64,000 bases of DNA from Taiwanofungus camphoratus (taxonomy: Eukaryota > Basidiomycota > Agaricomycetes > Polyporales > Taiwanofungaceae). Below are positions 37,016 to 48,903 of this stretch, one piece after another. The position numbers were made by a program, and so were the translations under genes. Each line of letters starts with the position of its first letter. Position 1 is the first letter of the stretch. The notes under the pieces were generated by a model, which had not been told where the DNA came from, made no database searches, and worked only from the letters and a program-made list of their open reading frames with translations. The stretch is from assembly GCA_003999685.1 (NCBI GenBank), contig CP021232.1:992001-1056000 (forward strand), read 5' to 3'.

Positions 37016-38651
37016 TCAGAGTGTATTTCCTCGAGGCTCCGCAGCCTGTCGCGGTAAATGCGAGGGCGGCTTCAGATTTCGAGTCGTAGGTGTGCCATGA
37101 CGACTACGCATTTTTCGCCACCATGTCTTACTAGCATCACCAACTGCGGCTTTGCTCGATCCACTCGCACCAATAACATAAGCCGCTGTGGCCAGTTCCT
37201 GCGCACTACCCACACTGCCCCCGGTATGTGCACTGGCGCTGTCCGCACTGACACTATTCATAGACTGTTGTTCTGGCTCGATGCCGTTCGTCAGCGACAG
37301 CGAGTCACTCGATGTGTCCGCGCTGCCCACATCGTTATGCTGTGGCGCGAAATATGTGAACGGCGACGGCGTCGGACGCGAGGTGGGCACGGGGTTGAAA
37401 AGCGCCTCAATAAGATCCTCGGTCGACCGCAGCCCGTACGAAGTAGCGAGGCGGTCTCCGTCAGCGTGTCCATCGCCATGCATGAATGGGTGTAGACGCG
37501 AGTCCTCGTCCGGCAGATCGCCACGCGTGTATTCGTCAAGCTGGCGCGCGACACTGGTGCGGAGCAGCTCGTTGTTCGAGAGCAGTCCTGACACGGACGC
37601 GAGGATCTCGCCCTTGCGCAGCGGGGGCGGTCGGTAGTGCTTCTCTCCGCCGATGTGCTCAAGTTCAATCGTGAGCTACGGGTAGAGGATATCAGGGGCG
37701 GCCTCTGGAGTAAGATGGAAGAAAATAGAACATACTTTGAGAGTGGCGTTGGTCTTACTCTGGCGTAGGAGGTACCGTCTTGTCACGGGACCCTGATCGG
37801 CGTATTCTGCAAGGTTGAGGTAGACTGCCCCGACTCGAGGTTGACGAGGTGAATTCGGATCTCCTGGGATGATACGCTGTCCGATATTTCATGGATACTC
37901 GAACAACGGAACGTGAGCAAGTATGAAGATTACTCACTTGCATGACGACGAGCTTCAGCTCGTTCGGAAGCAGGTCCCCGGTCTCGCGATGTACGTCCAT
38001 CTGCACTGCAACATTTAGACGACGTTCCCACTTGACGTTGTAGCTATACAGTTTCGCCCAATCCGTCATGCCACGCGCTTCCGACTGTGTCGCTGGAGAA
38101 GTTGTCGGGTTCGTTTTCAAGGGCGAGGCCGGCGTTGACGTTGCAGTTGGATTGGGAGTGTCAGGAGGGGACGAGGTGAGGTATCCCCCGAACTCGGCGC
38201 TATCTGTGTGCTCATCTTGTGTGAATTCATCTTCGCTCTCCTGTGCGCTGCTCTCCTCATCTGCATCCTCCATCTGCGCTTCATCCTCGTCCTCTGCCGG
38301 CGTGACTTCGATTTCGAACCCAGTGTCTCTGTTCTTTCCTTTTCCCTTGCGTCCCATACCCGGCCACGAACGATTGCCCTTCATCTTCGACAGTAACCCC
38401 GAACTCGACTGCACATTCTTGAATTTCCATCGCACGGCGAATTCGCCGCTGATAAGGGGGACATTGGAGAGTTGGTCAATATGAAGGTGTACTTGAAACA
38501 GAACATGTTTAGGCAAAAACTGGCCGATCTGCGAACGAAAGCCGTGACCGTAGTTGTGGTGGGGCACGGACGCCGAGGTGGACGTGCTAGCACTCGACTC
38601 GGACGCTGTACTTGGAGCAGTAGATATGTTCTTCATTGCCTGGGGAGACAT
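37016..38651 (-). CDS. NT-C2 domain protein (EEIG1/EHBP1 N-terminal type)
   Basis: Carries the N-terminal C2 domain found in EEIG1 and EHBP1, which binds membranes and links to Rab and cytoskeletal partners in animals. It starts MSPQAMKNISTAPSTASESS (38651; six bases further upstream is only a TTG). The domain: FLPKHVLFQVHLHIDQLSNV, PLISGEFAVRWKFKNVQ, an acidic insert of about 100 residues, then YSYNVKWERRLNVAVQMDVH and LLPNELKLVVMQ. After an intron starting at 37936 come VGAVYLNLAEYADQGPVTRR, YLLRQSKTNATLK and, after another intron, LTIELEHIGGEKHYRPPP. A Ser-rich tail with an Asn/Ser/Ala bias ends AEPRGNTL at 37016. In fungi the role is unknown; endocytic or trafficking work is an inference. 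Confidence 0.87.
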
Positions 38652-39688
38652 GGGCAAGGGCTAATATCGTGAATTGAAATAGAGACGGACATTGCCGCCC
38701 ACAGGCCGCTGAGGATATTGATGCTATGAATCGAGGGCTAAGAGTCGCCAGAGATGGAGGTCCGGGATGTCCCCAACTTCACTGTTTGAGGCTGTTCGAT
38801 AGGGTGCGCCTAGTCTGAGGGAACGGAGAACCAAATTGAGCTGTCAAGACGGTTACTCCTCCTGAAACCATGCCTAGATTGGGCGGTCTACGAACCTGCA
38901 GCCTGAAACAAACGCTGCCTGGAGTTGACAGGGATGAAAGTGACTCTTTTAAAAGGAACGCATTCAGAAAAAGACAAGGGGACTGAAAAATCAAACGGTG
39001 GACTCGAAAGGAGGTTGGGGTGAAGCCGCTCAGCCGACGACGCAAGCCCGAGAGGCGTTGAGCACGTGACCTGTATACCCATAGGGACAGGGTCGGGGGG
39101 AACAGGTCGTAACTGTGTTGACTCGTTGCCAATAAGGGTGTATCGTATTCCAAGGAGAGGCTCTGTCGTTTCACGGCCTTTATATATGTGAAGCTGATCT
39201 GCTCATGCACGAGAGGGAAGCCAAGCGGTCAATGGCTTGTCGATGTTATAATTACGGCAACGGCCGTGGAAGTTGAACTGCCTTATACCGTCATTGCCCC
39301 AAGGCTTCATCTTGTCGCTAACCTCCTGCACGGCGTGCAGCCTATTCTGCGCTTCTCAGCTTCTTTCATTCAGCTCTGTTCTCCCAATTGTATTCTGCAA
39401 CCTATCGTCGTCCTTGACTCACGACATCTCAGCAGCGGAAAATCAAAGCTTTCCTTCCTGTCCGGTCGTGTTCATTGTTGCTGGCCAATCGTCCCGATAT
39501 ACTGTATATCTGCTTCGTGTTTTGCCTACTTTGTTGACGGGGCAACCAGAAGACGTTTTATTTTTTGTTATCTCGACTTCGAAGCCGATTGTGCATAGAT
39601 CAACGGTTCATCTACAGCAGACCCGCCGTACAGCCCCTCCTTCCTCTCTTTTACGACCCCATCATTCAGACAACTTTGACGTCCCGTC
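38652..39688. other. Divergent intergenic region (NT-C2 / F-box WD40)
   Basis: About 1.0 kb between divergent starts. Just before 39689 the plus strand is pyrimidine-rich (about 39440-39680), typical of a fungal 5' leader. Nothing else was recognised. Confidence 0.45.
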
Positions 39689-42372
39689 ATGGCGTCGTCC
39701 CCCACCTTTCACCAGCAAAACATTACCCCCAGCGAGACAGAGCGCACCCCGCGCTTTAGCAAGCTGTTCACTTCTGTCCTCGGTTCTCCCTTCGTGACCA
39801 CGTCCGATCTACCAGACACAGACTTGCCCAATGCGCCATCCACGCCCACGAGGTCTGGAGCAGACGCTGCTGCGCACGAAGGTGCTGATTTGGAGGCGAT
39901 TGATGGCGCGCCCTTCGCAGTTCCCCTCGCGTTTACTGTAACGCGTCCGCCCTCGCCTTCGCCTAGTTTCCGTACGGACACCTTCTCCATAATCAACTGG
40001 ACCCCCGACATGATTGCGACAGCATATGGCGCAGAGGGCGACCACATGCCGCACTGCTCCCCGGGCTTTCTGTCCTCGTCTGGCAGGCGTACGATCACTG
40101 GCTACCCCTCCTCTGGGGCTTACTGCCCACAGAACGGTAGCCCATCGTTGCCGACACCACTCAAGCCTTCAAGAAGCCTGACGCTCGGGATCATTCCACG
40201 GATCTTGGACGCCCTGCGGGAGGGTTCACCAGGGAAGAAGGGCAGGCGGCGGCCGGGCCTGCCATCTGTATCGACGTGGCGTGAGATGGATGGGGACGGT
40301 GTGCAGGAGTATGTGGATTACATGAACATGCTGCCACTCGATGGGGAGGAGGGGGAGCTGATTGATGATGAGGCGTGCTTTATCGATGCCAGGGCCGTCA
40401 CCGGTCATGGTGAGTGAGATTCCTCTGATCGTCTGATCGATGCATTTCGTGCTATCCCTTTCAGTGTACTTGACGTTAGCATCCCTCATTAGCCTGAGCT
40501 ATGACTTTAGCCATACCGATTGCCGTCATCAGTTGAGGCCGCATTTCCGATGACTCGGCAAACGGTGAAACCATGAAGTAGCTCAGTGTCTCTGGGGCCT
40601 GCTTCATCTTTTCATAGACGTTTCGTCTTATTCGTACCTTTCTGCCTGCCTGCCTTGGGAGCATGACGTTGACTCTATTCTCACTCGGACAGATATCGTG
40701 GCACAACTCCCACCGGAACTTGCGCTCCATCTTCTCTCTTTTCTTGACCTTGCTGCCGTTTTGGCGTGTCTTCGAGTCTCCAGGTATGTCGTTGTCGCAT
40801 ACTGCACCCAAGTCATAGTCGTGACGTTGCCCCAGGTCATGGCACAGACTCGCACAAGACAATTCTATCTGGCGTGCCCTATTCGCAAGACGCCATGCAG
40901 ATGGGTGGGATGTTGATTTGCGCCGAGCTCGCTCTGTCCCGTCCTCTTTGTCGGCGTCCCGGACATCCCTCTTTGCCTCGAAGACGGCCATGCCAGCACC
41001 CCTGGAGATCGATTGGTACGAGGTGTACAAGACAAGGGCAGAGCTCGACCGGCGATGGTCTGTAAGCCCCTGTCCGAGCCAAACCGCGGCAGCAGTCATT
41101 GAAGAGAAGGAGGTTGTAAGAGCATGGGAGCCCAGAGTGAGGCGGATAAGCGGGCACCTGGATAGGTTCGTGTGTCTCTGAACAAAACATGGCTTGTATG
41201 GCGAGCTTACATCCATGGGCTCCGTCTGTGCAGCGTATACTGCCTTGAATTCGACTCGTCGCGCATTATCACGGGCTCGCGTGACCGCACGATCAAGGTA
41301 TGGAGCCTGAAGACGGGCCGATGTTTGGCGACATTCGCGGGACACCGCGGGAGCGTGTTGTGTCTCAAGTTTGACAAGGATTGGGACGTGAAAAACGATG
41401 AACATGACTTGAATTACGATACAGAAAGCGAAGGGGCGCGAGCGAGCCGAGTCAGGAAAGGCTTCATGGTGAGCGGGTCAAGTGACTGTTCTGTGTGCGT
41501 GTGGGAGCTGTCCGCATTGCCGAGAATGGATGGAGAGGGAGACGGGGATCGCGGAGTGACGGCGGAGATCACAGCGGTATTAAGAGGCCATACGGGAGGG
41601 GTGTTGGACCTTCGCATTGATGCGAAGTGGATTGTGAGCTGGTGGGTTTAATTCGGAATGTCCTGAGTTTTCTCTTGAACTGACTGGTTCGTTCTAGCTC
41701 TAAGGACGCATTGATACGCGTATGGGATCGGAAGACCTTGGGTCTGCATTGCACGTTCCGTGGACATGAGGGACCGGTGAATGCCGTTGGGTTGCAGGAC
41801 AACAAGGTTGTAAGTGCTAGTGGAGACGGGAAAATGATGTTGTGGGATATCCAAAGTGGTGAGAGACTGCGAACGTTTGAGGGCCACGACCGGGGTCTTG
41901 CATGCATCGAGTTCAAGGTAAGTGGGCTTGCGTTTGCAATTAGCGAGCTTCACCAAATATGTCGGGCTCTCCTTGTCAGGATGACCTTATTGTCTCGGGC
42001 TCGAACGACTGCAAGATCAAGGTATGGTCTGCCTCTACCGGCGCGTGCTTGCGGACACTCGTCGGCCACGACCTGCTCGTGCGTGCGCTGTCGTTTGACC
42101 CCCGTAGTGGGCGTCTAGTGAGCGGGAGCTACGACAAGACAGTGAAAGTGTGGGACTTGCGCACGGGGAAAATGATCAGGGAGTTCCGTGGGTGCCATGT
42201 GAGCCATATATTTGACGTGAAGTTCGACCATTGTCGCATTGTGAGGTGCGTATTGAGACTGGCACGGCGTACATGTGCTAACGGCAGTCTGTCATTTTGC
42301 AGTACGTCACATGATCAGAAGATTGTCGTGTTAGACTTCTCAGAGGGACTCGATGTCTCTCTTTTTACTTGA
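39689..42372 (+). CDS. F-box/WD40-repeat protein (SCF substrate receptor)
   Basis: Substrate-recognition subunit of an SCF ubiquitin ligase. Exon 1 (39689-40409) starts MASSPTFHQQNITPSETERT; it is a disordered N-terminus of about 240 residues ending DARAVTGH. A 283-bp intron (40410-40692) joins it in phase to DIVAQLPPELALHLLSFLDL, a clear F-box. After a further intron, WHRLAQDNSIWRALFARRHA continues the F-box region. Seven WD repeats follow (about 41235-42360), ending with VWS, VWE, VWD, LWD, VWS, VWD and VLD; examples are GSRDRTIKVWSLKTGRCLAT and SGSYDKTVKVWDLRTGK. It ends EGLDVSLFT. The layout is like beta-TrCP, Cdc4 and Met30; the target cannot be told from sequence. Confidence 0.9.
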
Positions 42373-42943
42373 GCATACTTCTCCTGTTACATCAGCCCCA
42401 GCATCTTTCGACCCTTACGTTGGCACGGCTAATACGATGCCATGAACCTGTTTTGATATACGACTATTGATTCTCGTTTGCCTTGCACCTCATTTCGTAC
42501 ATTTCAATATATTGCATTACTCAGGCATGTTGTTGTGGATACCCCTTTTTTTCCTTGCATGGACTTTCGTCTCAATACAATAGCTTTTGTATACTCTGGC
42601 GCGCTGTTCCGATCGATCTTCCCGAAGCACTTGTACCTTGTATATCCACGAATTTCACGAATCCATTTATTTTTCCCCTACGAGACGAGATGCATCAGTG
42701 GATACCTTGTCCTACACTTCGAAATGACCCGCATATGAGCTTGTTGATATGTGCTACACTATGTATCTTATTTAGACGCCTGAAGGTCATCGCGCGCGCC
42801 GACGACGCGTCACTCACGTGCTCTCATTTCCATTGTCTCCTGACCGTGACGTTGTATCTTTCTTTCCATGCTATTTCTTCCCGGCATCTTCTGTTGGAAT
42901 CCTATGCGCTCAAGCCATAATTTCAAGCTGAATATCCAAACAT
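42373..42943. other. Intergenic region
   Basis: About 570 bp between two plus-strand genes. Open frames here look like chance; no feature was recognised. Confidence 0.4.
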
Positions 42944-43977
42944 ATGTTGACCAACCGCGTTATTCTGCGAGTAGCTTCGGCTTGCAAACAAGTCAATGCG
43001 TCCTCATTGACTAGTGCCGATGTCCGCCTGTCTTTCAGAAGGACCCCCTTAGAAGGCTATTCACGAGCATCTCAGAGATTCATGCATCACTTTAGTCCTC
43101 TCCCTAGTTTCATGTTACACCAGAGGCCGAGGAGAAGTTGGTTCATACCCTCAGAGCTGCGACACCAAAGGATGTACACCGATAGTTCACAGCCCAACTC
43201 GTTCCCTGACCCAGACCGGCCTGACCTCTTCTATCATCTGCTCGAACCTCCATCTCCGATCTCCTCCTCGATCCCTGTTTTTGCTCTCTCATTTCTCTCG
43301 CGATCCCCTGCGTCAGCGCAGTCACCCGCTGTGATCGGCTGGTTGCCTGCCAGTGTCCCTGGAGAAGCTGAAGAGGCTGGACTAAACGACTTCGTCGAAA
43401 ACCGTGAGATTCAAATTGCAGTAAAGTATTTTGCCTTTTTCTTCTGACGCCACGTTCCTTTCGTGTTTAATTTCAATATAGCAAAGTTCCGCGAAGTGCT
43501 ACATGAGGCCATTCAAAGTGCCCTCCGCGATGGTATAGACGACATTCAGGCTAATGCTGCTGTACAAACACAGCAGGGTTGGATGCACATTCATGGTACC
43601 ATTCTATTACCTCCTTCATTCCATCTTTCTCACAATCCCTTCCAAACTGTCCTCCCGGTACCTTATTGCACTTAATGTTCTTGCCGTCAAGACAACCGTA
43701 ACATACCTGCTCTCGGACGTATCGGTGACCCCGATGACATTCTCGCGTCAGTGCGTGTCGAGGATGGCAAGGCAGGTGCCCCCACTTCAGTGACATAACG
43801 GTCTGTCTAACTCACCTTCGCTATCGCATTCTCGCATTCTCGTAGATTCTAGCTGATACCTACCAGCCTATGCCGGCATACCGTATTTGTACTTCAGATG
43901 GGGTTTTGCAGCTCACGGAAGGCCTCGCGCAGAGACTCCACGAGGTCCTACAGGCTCGAGCTGCGGAACAGAGTTGA
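42944..43977 (+). CDS. Unrecognised protein, probably mitochondrial
   Basis: I do not recognise a named family. It starts MLTNRVILRVASACKQVNAS, Arg/Ser-rich and with few acids, consistent with a mitochondrial presequence. A middle part has DPDRPDLFYHLLEPPSPISS and SPAVIGWLPASVPGEAEEAG. After an intron (donor GTGAGA near 43408) comes KFREVLHEAIQSALRDGIDD, then QTQQGWMHIHDNRNIPALGR, IGDPDDILASVRVEDGK and, after the last intron, DTYQPMPAYRICTSDGVLQL and TEGLAQRLHEVLQ. It ends ARAAEQS at 43977. The regular, intact exon joins and acid/Gly-rich C-terminal motif suggest a conserved protein. Location is inferred from the N-terminus. Confidence 0.75.
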
Positions 43978-44566
43978 TCAGGATCAAGCCCAGTACGTAG
44001 ATACAGTACGTATGCAGACATTGGAAGAGTGCAGTTTTATTATCGAATAACTGACGCTTCTGCACAGGCCATGTTCTCGCAGCACTAGGATGTCACGTTG
44101 TTCGTTCCTACCTTTGCGCGGAAGACACGCAAAAAACAACGATGTTGCCATACATATAGTGTGTACTTCAACATATCGCTTCTCGCCACTGCGTCCTGTC
44201 CACGGTGGAGTACGATGTTGCTGTACCAGTTCCCTGTTTCATACGGCAATTACTTCCATGTCAAGTGTGCGATGAAGCGCTATGGCATAATCAGACCCCA
44301 TCTTCTTACTACTATAGCACAAATGAACTCCAACAATCAATATTTAAGGTTACAGACTATGCAAACTGAACAGAATATAACCGTCCTCAGAAGGCGGTGC
44401 GTGAAATCCTGTACTCTTGTCTTCCAGAAAAGCAACTTGACGTTCTATTCGGGTCGGCCAATCTGCACGGTTGTACCCATACGATTCTGCATTTCCTCTT
44501 CCTTCATGATGAAATCACGGGGTGTTATTGTTCTGCCTACAATAATGTATCCATGCCTCCATAGCC
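43978..44566 (+). other. Region with possible coding fragments
   Basis: One frame (about 44371-44560) reads KAVREILYSCLPEKQLDVLF and SANLHGCTHTILHFLFLH, which looks like protein. Another, at about 44061-44160, reads HVLAALGCHVVRSYLCAEDT. I could not splice these into a continuous gene or name a family. They may be a decayed gene. Confidence 0.25.
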
Positions 44567-44898
44567 ATGTCCAAAAACGTAGATGTGCGCCACAATGACC
44601 CTTCGTTTCTCAGACGTCTTCACGACACTGACCTTTCAATTGAACGCTACGGATCTGCATCCCTGGCTGTGTCGATGTTCGTTCTATACACGTGGACGGC
44701 ATGTAGGTATTGTCAGAAAAATGCCTAGAAATACTGATTTCTCTACCAGGTGGAGAAACTTTTAGGATTAGACATAATATATATAAGATTGATCCAGCCG
44801 GAAGCTGCTTTGGACTGGCCAACTGCGTGGACACAGTATGGGCTCTGACAACGTGTTACAAAAGGTTACGCTGCGGAAATTTGGAAGTCAAAATTTAA
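44567..44898 (+). CDS. Putative small or partial gene, unrecognised
   Basis: An ATG at 44567 opens MSKNVDVRHNDPSFLRRLHD, followed by LSIERYGSASLAVSMFVLYT. An intron (GTAGGT...CTACCAG, about 44701-44750) joins it to CGETFRIRHNIYKIDPAG and FGLANCVDTVWALTTCYKRL, ending GNLEVKI at 44898. Composition and splice sites look real, but the family is unknown. A competing frame through the first exon is also open, and upstream fragments may belong to the same gene. Confidence 0.35.
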
Positions 44899-45545
44899 CA
44901 TAGTCTCATCTGATTCTTCTCATGATCGCTACGTCTGTCTAGACCTGCCGAACCGTACGTTGACTCGAAATATTTAGTGCCAGACCATCAGTAACCGCGA
45001 ACAGATAGCTTGTGCAATTGATCGAAATCTTTGTTGCTGGCAGGCTACAGTGATCGCAAAACTCAATCCATTCGAGTCCAATTATTATCAACTCTGCAAG
45101 ACAAATGAAATTTTTCTTCGTCATGTATCGATCAACGGTACCTTAATCGTGTCTGTCAATTAACGAAGCGTTCATACAAGCAACGTGAGTGACCCCTAAT
45201 CCCTGACTCTCCATTTCGTTGCCTGCTGACTTCGAAAAGTCTGTGTTGCATTACCTTCTCGTTATGTTATCCTGTTCTGCCTGTTTCTCGTCGACAAACA
45301 GTGACGTACCTATTCTTTTACTCATGCACATGCCGTCTTTTCTCTAGAATGCTATCGTCTTCATTTTTACATCGCTTTACCATGCGACCCATGTCGTCCT
45401 TCTATATACTGTCACCCTTTCTCTCTGCGTACAGGCTTCTTGAAATGTAACAATCCTGTTAAAAACTCAAACAGTAAACCAGTGAGTCGCACAGTTGTCG
45501 CAACTTCTGCGATTCATCCTCTGCACGCTAGTCCTGTCACTCAAC
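44899..45545. other. Intergenic region, promoter side of the small secreted protein
   Basis: About 650 bp. The part from about 45200 to 45540 is pyrimidine-rich on the plus strand, a common sign of a fungal promoter and leader. No coding signal was seen. Confidence 0.4.
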
Positions 45546-45952
45546 ATGATAGCCCGCATTTTTCAAGGTCTCTCTACAGTCATCCTCCTAGGGCTTTCAC
45601 AAGTCATGCTATCCGCCCCTGGTGCGGTCTTTGCCTCTCCTGCAACTAAATCCACGAGTGGCTCTATGTAAGTGACCATCGTCTTGTATCACCCAACTAG
45701 TAGTGTAGGCGATACTGAGCTGAGAATGCAAATCATGTTCGAATGACTCATAGGGCGGCGCGTACTTCTGACGCATCGTTCTGCCAGTGCAGGACCGCTT
45801 ACGCCGGGGACCTTGACCTGAACACCACCGGGAACTGCTGTGTTTCCCTCGATGGGACTCCCGTCGATTACGGATGCTTGACGCCCTTCGAGGATACATT
45901 CATAGCGTGCTGCGGTGCCAATGCCGATGCAGGCGGATGCTACGGCTATTAA
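45546..45952 (+). CDS. Small secreted cysteine-rich protein
   Basis: About 106 residues in two exons (45546-45667 and 45754-45952). Exon 1 encodes MIARIFQGLSTVILLGLSQV followed by MLSAPGAVFASPATKS, a signal peptide with probable cleavage at AVFA-SP. Exon 2 has ASFCQCRTAYAGDL, NTTGNCCVSLDGTPVDYGC, EDTFIACCGANADAGGCYGY and then stop. After the signal there are eight cysteines in the order C-x-C, CC, C, CC, C, enough for four disulfides. This is not the hydrophobin order. A role as a secreted effector, antimicrobial or wall protein is possible but not shown by sequence. I recognise no family. Confidence 0.75.
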
Positions 45953-46705
45953 TGAGTACTGGTACGATTCGAGTGTCTGTCTCACTCCAGTATATGCTCA
46001 CTACTGCTAATGTTCAGGTCCGCAGACGAGTTTGGCAGAGAGCTATGGCGGGCATAACGGCTTTATAGAACAAAGGCATAGCAATTCTGTTCCTGTTATG
46101 CGTATCGAGCCTGCGTTTTGGTGGACTTATGTATCATGCAAACGAATTCCTGGATTTCTTTGTTATTTACGTGTGTAGGCCGCATTGCTATATGAAATCA
46201 ATAGTTGAATGTTTTGTCCGTGTTGGTTCGTTCTTAACCGTTCAAACCGAGTAAACGTCTTGAGGCTGGAATCCAGAACGCGAAATACCTCAGCGGAGCA
46301 CGTACGGACACGCTCCGTCACTCGCGGCTTCAATCTATGTGCCATGTTGTAAGCATATTACACACCTAAAACAAATCGCACATGTTCCAGGCCCCACTGG
46401 CAGTCTCTGGTAAAGAAGCCATTAGATACCTTGTTCTTGTGTATTTATAAATCGATATAACCTAGATCAATTGCGCTTTTGGCCGCCGGTTACAATTGAA
46501 CACTTCATGCAAGGGGATGTCGTACAAGACAGAAGGGACAAATTGTATGAGTACGTGCAGCTCACTGTAACATTGATTGAATTCATGATTTGTGGGGAAT
46601 ACCAAGGAAACCTTGAGGAATGGTTTCCACTATTCAGCGTTTTAGTGAGAGGCCACGGAATCGAAATATACGGTTTTAAAGATGTGACAAAAGCGTGTGA
46701 GACTA
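45953..46705. other. Convergent intergenic region
   Basis: About 750 bp between the secreted protein (+) and the glycosyltransferase (-). No coding or RNA gene was recognised. Confidence 0.4.
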
Positions 46706-48903
46706 TTAAGACAAATACGAAGTCAGGTAGGACGCAGCAGCCGAAGTCAAATAGAGACATACAGAAAACGTGTCAAGGAAGGATTCAATTGCAAGTCTTG
46801 CTTCGCCAGACTCCAACCATGCCCGCGCGAAAGTTGTCTTCAGCCTCTGTGCGTTCATGCGTTTTCTCTGGCCTTCACTACCGAATGCATGTTCCAAGAC
46901 GGCCCTTGCCTCCTGGCGGACCGCTGCCAAGCTACCCTGCGGCGCTCTCCCAATCCGATGCACCGGTTTCAGGCCGTGTGCATTACGAACTTCAAAAAGC
47001 TCATAGGCGATGTCGAGGTTGCAAGTAAGGTGCACCGAGTTCGTAGGTTGGTCAAATGCGAATGGCCAGCAGATCCTACCGTAACACGGGCAAGACAAAC
47101 TCGTGAAGAAATCTCTGGCTCGACGGAAAATGGTGTCCGACGTACATAGGTATACCTTGGCTGATTGCCTCGACGACGCTATTGTGACCTCCGTGCGTCA
47201 CGAACCATCCCGTTACCTTGAAGTAGCACCCATCAGGGTATGGACATGAGAGCATCTTGGGATCATCTTCATAACTTACGGGATGAGCCAAAATGAGTTG
47301 CTGCGGGGACCAGGCAGACAGAAATCCGAGTCCATAATGGTTGACCTTCTGAACGACTGTATCAGGGATGACTGCCCAGCGTGAAGCATAGCTCATAATC
47401 TCGTGGGCAGAATAGAGTTAGTGAAAATGCACCATCATCCGGGTCCTACGTTCGTCGAGTCACTCACAAACGGAATCTCCATCTCCATCAGCACGTCCAA
47501 GAACGCCCATATTTTTTGCGGCTCGGAGGGTGACCAATACAATGACCCGAGCGAGAACTGGAAAGCGCGTTGTAGAAATTGTTTGATGTCGGACGAAATC
47601 ACATACGTAAACGAGAGAATGCTTTCCGTGTGACGAGAGAATTGAGTCCATGAATTCTTCTATCTCCAAGGCTTTTGACGACTGCTCTCTTTCCTGCGCG
47701 AGAGCCTGCTCACTGGTGGCCAACAGCGGACCGCAGACCCAGATGCTCCGAGACGTCCTCGCAAAAAGATCTCGAATAGCGGTAAGTGTTTGTGGCTCGT
47801 AACACTCTGGTGTTGACATAATGACACCGTCGCATCCCGCGAAAGTCCTGAATTTATCAAGTTTGAGGCGCCTTGAACGTGAGTTGAGCACGCTTACTCG
47901 TATGCCGTTAACATCATGTTCCCAATCGACTTTCTGATTGAGGTCTATCGCGGAAGGTCGAATCTGCAGTCTCATGTAGGTCATCATGATACATCGCACG
48001 TACCTTCTGCGGGTAAACTTCATAATCATACATGGGAGGCAAACCCGGAATATGCATGATCGATCCATTGAACGCGAGTGAGATCTAGAAGCCCATGAAC
48101 ACATACTCGTTGCGTCAGCCAAGGCAGAAATCCCACCTCCGCAGCGACGTCCGCCGCCTCTCTTCCGGTGCGCCGGACTTCAGCTTCGATTTTCGCTCGA
48201 AGGTTTCCCTTCCCTCCTGCGATCTCCGGCCCGTAGAACGAGGGCAGCGCAGACGCGGCGCCCGAATACCATGCGTAAACTTTGACTGACTTCCGGCTAA
48301 GCTTGCGGACAGACTGGAGCGGGCTGCTTGCGTAGAACTGCAGCGGTCCCATCACAAGCGTTGTGTCAGGTTCGAAGCGGCACCAGTATTATACACAAGT
48401 CCAGTCTCACATCTATGATCGCCGCGCGCGGAGGAGGCAGCGGAGCGTACTGAGTACCCGAATGGGTACAAAGAATCGCTTCGCTTTTTACGAGCTTGGC
48501 GTAAGCATCTGCGAATGAGGCATCAAGCACGTCGTGGTCCAACGGATGGGCACCGCCGTTCTGAAGGGCGACCACTCTACACAAGAAAGTTGATTGAATT
48601 AGCTATGCTATACGACGATATGGCGGTAGAAGACCGCACCTTATGAGGCCCAACAGCCCGCTTTCGTGGGGTTCAAAGCTTCGGAATAGTTCAGCTGTGA
48701 CGCGGAGTCGAAATGCATCCGTGGTAAAGAATGTGACATGGAAAGGCCGTGACTTTACGAACCGCGCTGCAAGGTTGCACAGCGGTCGTGTATGCCCTGC
48801 AAATTTTGTGAGTGCGGCCTAAAACGTACTAGGACGAGAAACCGTTACCCCATGCTTCATACGCAAATAGAACAAGATGTGTCGGAGAGCTCGGGCCAGC
48901 CAT
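46706..48903 (-). CDS. UDP-glycosyltransferase (GT1 type)
   Basis: Transfers a sugar from a UDP-sugar to a small acceptor such as a sterol, lipid or phenolic. Exon 1 (48903-48849) is MAGPSSPTHLVLFAYEAWG; exon 2 from 48796 continues HTRPLCNLAARFVKSRPFHV and TFFTTDAFRLRV. Later exons carry TLVMGPLQFYASSPLQSVRK, FYGPEIAGGKGNLRAKIEAE, CDGVIMSTPECYEPQTL, SIWVCGPLLA and, after an intron, FSLGSLYWSPSEPQKIW. The sugar-donor box is present as FLSAWSPQQLILAHP, GWFVTHGGHNSVVEAISQG and then WPFAFDQPTNSVHLTCNLDI. The C-terminus is helical with QRKRMNAQRLKTTFARAW and stops at 46706. About nine exons, all apparently intact. The acceptor is unknown. Confidence 0.88.

Noticed and set aside
38652-38657. A start six bases upstream of the NT-C2 gene start
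   Set aside because: That codon is TTG on the minus strand; the first in-frame ATG is at 38651.
40476-41405. A 309-codon open frame on the minus strand
   Set aside because: It lies antisense to the F-box exons of the F-box/WD40 gene, whose motifs and splice sites are clear; the antisense product has no recognisable pattern.
45546-45952. Hydrophobin
   Set aside because: It has eight cysteines and a signal peptide, but the first doublet is C-x-C followed by CC, C, CC, C, not the hydrophobin order C, CC, C, C, CC, C.
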